Below, piece by piece: positions 5,527 to 7,454 of a stretch of DNA of 7,454 nt. Location: assembly GCA_937930625.1 (NCBI GenBank), contig CALHBW010000020.1, positions 1-7,454 on the forward strand. Direction: 5' to 3'. Source of the DNA: an uncultured Saprospiraceae bacterium. Its GTDB lineage: Bacteria > Bacteroidota > Bacteroidia > Chitinophagales > Saprospiraceae. Position 1 is the first letter of the stretch. The number at the start of each line of letters is the position of its first letter. The notes beneath the pieces were generated by a model. The model was not told where the DNA came from. It did not search any database and saw only the letters and a program-made list of their open reading frames with translations. A program made the translations under genes and the position numbers.

Positions 5527-5883
5527 CGTCATTCGTCGCATACGTGTACGGTGAAATTTAACTAAAGTGTTAAGCGTTGATTATCAATTTAATAATACCA
5601 ATCTAATGTCTGCCCTCTCAAAACAAAACGTCTTTCTGAATTTATTTCAGAATCTCCCGAACGACAAGCAGAATACTGAATGTGAGCTAAAATTTTGTAT
5701 TTCACTCAAAAACAACAAATTAGGTGTTTTGTGCGGCATTTGTTTTCTATCGCTTGGGAGATACTGAAATAAATTCAGTATGACGGTTGATTTTTCTTTT
5801 TTGATTTCATAGAGGTATTTAATTAGTTATCAAATAATTACAAATTAGTTAAATTTTACCGTACGTAAATGCGTCATTCGTCG
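5527..5883. mobile_element. 333-bp MITE-like element with 12-bp flanking direct repeats, interrupted by a second element
   Basis: Terminal inverted repeats run 5539-5565 and 5845-5871. They start CATACGTGTACGG and CATTTACGTACGG, share the block AAATTTAACTAA, and match at about 22 of 27; weaker complementarity continues inward to about 5600 and 5813. Immediately outside both ends lies the same 12-bp sequence, CGTCATTCGTCG (5527-5538 and 5872-5883), as expected of a target-site duplication. The middle holds a different palindromic element (5630-5784). Without it, the element would be about 178 bp. No transposase is encoded, so mobilisation would have to be in trans. Confidence 0.65.
5630..5784. 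repeat. 155-bp inverted-repeat element nested inside the 5539-5871 element
   Basis: Arms 5634-5658 (TTCTGAATTTATTTCAGAAT then CTCCC) and 5756-5781 are inverted copies with about two mismatches. The paired ends can be extended to GTC at 5630 and GAC at 5784. Each arm contains its own short palindrome, CTGAAwTTATTTCAG-like. I recall arms of this type as very common dispersed repeats in Bacteroidota. A short plus-strand open frame runs through it but its translation is only the repeat. Confidence 0.7.
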
Positions 5884-5887
5884 GGAC

Positions 5888-6000
5888 AAGTTGTAAAAGT
5901 GCTTGTAGTACGTGTACAATACATTTTCGTTTTTTTATTGTTTAAAAATTAAAAATCAATAAAATAGAAACACTTCGCGTACACTCGCGTCCTACAACTT
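5888..6000. repeat. Weak inverted-repeat element next to the MFS gene
   Basis: Outer arms AAGTTGTA (5888-5895 with 5993-6000) and inner arms TTTTATTG (5933-5940 with 5957-5964) are perfect complements. The stretches between are loosely complementary (GTACGTGTAC against GCGTACACTCGC). The A/T-rich centre has no coding potential. The element fills the rest of the gap between the nested repeat and the 33-bp repeat, so the whole 5481-6049 stretch holds only repeat sequence apart from the short DUF434 leader. Confidence 0.45.
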
Positions 6001-6009
6001 TTAAATTTG

Positions 6010-6042
6010 ATATTTTACATTTTACATTTCAAAAAAGTGTCA
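6010..6042 (-). repeat. 33-bp direct repeat, copy B, downstream of the MFS gene
   Basis: Identical over 33 bp to 1335-1367. It begins 7 bp after the MFS stop codon and has the same orientation relative to its gene as copy A. Both copies are followed on the far side by a palindromic element. Confidence 0.7.
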
Positions 6043-6049
6043 TTCGTTT

Positions 6050-7213
6050 CTAATCATTGTAATTCATTTTTGAATGAAGAAATATCAAGCCCAAAGCAAG
6101 CACCACCGACACAGACAAAAAAGCAAAACTCCAAATCAAATTAGTCGAATTAGAAATTAATCCCAACAACAAGGGACCAACAAGAAAACCGGAAAATCCT
6201 ATCCCGGAAACAATAGAGATACCAATAGAAGCAGGAACTCCTTTGGTCTGTCCGGCTAATCTAAACAACTCCGGGATAATCACAGAAAGTCCAAGTCCCA
6301 ACATTCCAAAACCTAAAATAGCCAAAAACAAGTTTGAGGTGATGACGAGAAAATAAGCTGCAAAAGCTATCGCACAACCATAAGCGATTATTTTTATCGA
6401 ACCGATTTTCTGACTTATCCCATCGCCCAAAAACCTGCCAATGGTCATACAAAACGAAAAAGCAATAAAGCCCAAGCCCGCCTTGTTTTCCGACACCTTA
6501 ATCACATCAAACAAAAATAAATTGCTCCAATGTTCCACTGCGCCTTCATTCATCATGATGATAAAAGCGACTAAAGACAAACCAAATAAAGGACGAATGT
6601 TTTTTAATATATTTTTTTGTTCACTTTTTGAAGTAGCTATCTCTTTTGTACCGGAATAATGTTTTGATAAGATAAGATTCGTCAAAATAATGAAGCCGCC
6701 AACCACCATCATGTGTAGGGGAGGATTTGAAAATAAACCAATGAATATACTTCCCAATCCGGCACCTATAAAACCGCCCAAACTAAAAAAACCGTGTGCC
6801 GCCGACATAAAGTGTTTTTTCTCTGTGCTTTCAATCGTCGCAACCAGCGCATTCATGGAGACATCCGTAAAACCGGAAAAAAAGCCAGCCACGAAAAGCC
6901 CCGTACATAATATCACGTAGGTGGGAGCAATCATCGGCAAATTATAGGCTAAAGCAAATACGATTACGCCGATTTGAGTCGAACGCCCGACGCCGATTTT
7001 TTGATTGACAAACGGCACAAAAGGAATGGAAATCAGCAAGCCCAATGCCGTACAAAACAAAGCAATTCCAATCTCCGCATCATTTATCCCAAACTTCATT
7101 TTGATATGAGGAAGATACAGCACCCAAGTCCCTATCATGATATTCAGCGAAGCAAATACCCAAGCTGGTGCAAAATACCTTCGGTCAGATAAAATAAGTC
7201 GTAATGAATTCAT
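6050..7213 (-). CDS. MFS transporter, YbjJ-like
   Basis: This 387-residue inner-membrane protein has about 12 hydrophobic segments in two halves, separated by a hydrophilic loop at about 184-206 (rich in Lys, Ser and Glu). Family features are visible. The first cytoplasmic loop has QKIGVGRSTQIG (71-82), in the position of the MFS signature. FTDVSMNALV (115-124) and EGAVEHWSNLFLF (223-235) are typical of the YbjJ-like branch. MTIGRFLGD (256-264) repeats the signature loop in the second half, and GLGLSVIIPELFRLAG (306-321) is conserved. Transporters of this type resemble sugar or multidrug exporters, but the substrate cannot be read from sequence. The frame is intact and of usual length. The ATG at 7213 follows AATATCGTAA without a Shine-Dalgarno motif. 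No neighbour suggests a substrate, and the gene ends beside the 33-bp repeat. Confidence 0.9.
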   Translation of the reverse strand: MNSLRLILSDRRYFAPAWVFASLNIMIGTWVLYLPHIKMKFGINDAEIGIALFCTALGLLISIPFVPFVNQKIGVGRSTQIGVIVFALAYNLPMIAPTYVILCTGLFVAGFFSGFTDVSMNALVATIESTEKKHFMSAAHGFFSLGGFIGAGLGSIFIGLFSNPPLHMMVVGGFIILTNLILSKHYSGTKEIATSKSEQKNILKNIRPLFGLSLVAFIIMMNEGAVEHWSNLFLFDVIKVSENKAGLGFIAFSFCMTIGRFLGDGISQKIGSIKIIAYGCAIAFAAYFLVITSNLFLAILGFGMLGLGLSVIIPELFRLAGQTKGVPASIGISIVSGIGFSGFLVGPLLLGLISNSTNLIWSFAFLSVSVVLALGLIFLHSKMNYND

Positions 7214-7341
7214 TTACGATATTAATAAAATTTATTCTATCAAACTGTAAAATATGGAAAATAGATTAAATTTGAGTCAATGAGCCTATTTCGGGTGCAT
7301 CTCAAATTGCCGCATTTTTATTTTTATCAAATGAAAATTTA

Positions 7342-7349
7342 TAGTTTTG
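7342..7349 (+). promoter_or_regulatory. Possible Bacteroidota -7 element
   Basis: TAGTTTTG fits the Bacteroidota -7 consensus TAnnTTTG exactly and lies 37 bp before an ATG at 7387. No convincing TTTG-type -33 element is seen at the expected distance. In A/T-rich DNA this match may occur by chance. Confidence 0.22.
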
Positions 7350-7386
7350 TTTGGTGAAAAATTAAAAATTCGACAAGAATCAAACT

Positions 7387-7446
7387 ATGAAAATTGGTGA
7401 TAAAGTTTTGGTAATCAATTCTATAAGGTTTTCGAAAACCTTATAG
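7387..7446 (+). pseudogene. Possible first codons of an interrupted plus-strand gene
   Basis: An ATG opens MKIGDKVLVIN, which resembles the N-termini of several small-barrel proteins, including the DUF2027 region of Bacteroidota Smr/MutS2-like proteins (MKIGDKV...). From codon 11 the frame enters a perfect palindrome (7417-7450) and stops at TAG 7444. A real gene would therefore have been split by insertion of the palindromic repeat, with the rest lying beyond the window. It would be divergent to the MFS gene. Eleven residues are too few for a firm call. Confidence 0.25.
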
Positions 7447-7450
7447 AATT
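7417..7450. repeat. Perfect 34-bp palindrome at the right edge
   Basis: AATTCTATAAGGTTTTC is followed directly by its reverse complement, so there is no unpaired centre. The 7214-7416 stretch to its left, upstream of the MFS gene, is A/T-rich and shows no other feature except the weak promoter-like site and possible start codon noted separately. Larger elements of this kind may extend past the window end. Confidence 0.8.
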
Positions 7451-7454
7451 TGGG

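Noticed and set aside
5567..5767. 66-codon plus-strand open frame
   Set aside because: It lies across two nested inverted-repeat elements and its translation shows no protein-like conservation or family match.

Overview
The window looks like chromosomal DNA of a member of the Bacteroidota. The evidence is indirect. Start codons are preceded by A/T-rich leaders without Shine-Dalgarno motifs, base composition is moderately A+T-rich, and the intergenic DNA is packed with small palindromic elements of the kind common in that phylum. The protein families (type II NADH dehydrogenase, DUF1295 membrane protein, DUF434/DUF5616 protein, DUF234-type ATPase) fit but are not diagnostic. No RNA gene, CRISPR array or complete transposase gene is visible.

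All five full-length genes lie on the minus strand, so the window reads right to left. An MFS transporter of the YbjJ type (6050-7213) is followed by a 0.57 kb gap made almost entirely of inverted-repeat elements. One of these is nested inside another that has a perfect 12-bp flanking direct repeat. Next comes a DUF434/DUF5616 protein (4734-5480), a perfect 38-bp palindrome, and an array of 35-bp palindromes repeating every 53 bp that runs up to the start codon of a P-loop ATPase (3055-4509). The ATPase carries a winged-helix region and a PD-(D/E)XK-like C-terminus. Overlapping its last codons is an unlisted 54-codon frame, 2901-3065, that reads as the C-terminal end of an alpha/beta hydrolase with Tyr where the catalytic His is expected. 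Two different palindromic elements then sit end to end (2685-2788, 2789-2896), directly in front of a type II NADH dehydrogenase (1389-2681). Another palindromic element follows, then a DUF1295 membrane protein (230-1093), and a last one at 1-136.

The genes do not form an obvious pathway. NADH dehydrogenase, DUF1295 protein and MFS transporter look like ordinary membrane housekeeping functions, and wide gaps argue against one operon. The most unusual parts are the ATPase locus (phased palindrome array plus hydrolase remnant at its 3' end, suggesting the ATPase gene arrived by insertion or recombination) and the high density and diversity of MITE-like palindromes. A 33-bp sequence is repeated exactly just downstream of two genes, with a degenerate third copy. 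The right edge may hold the first codons of a plus-strand gene cut off by another palindrome.
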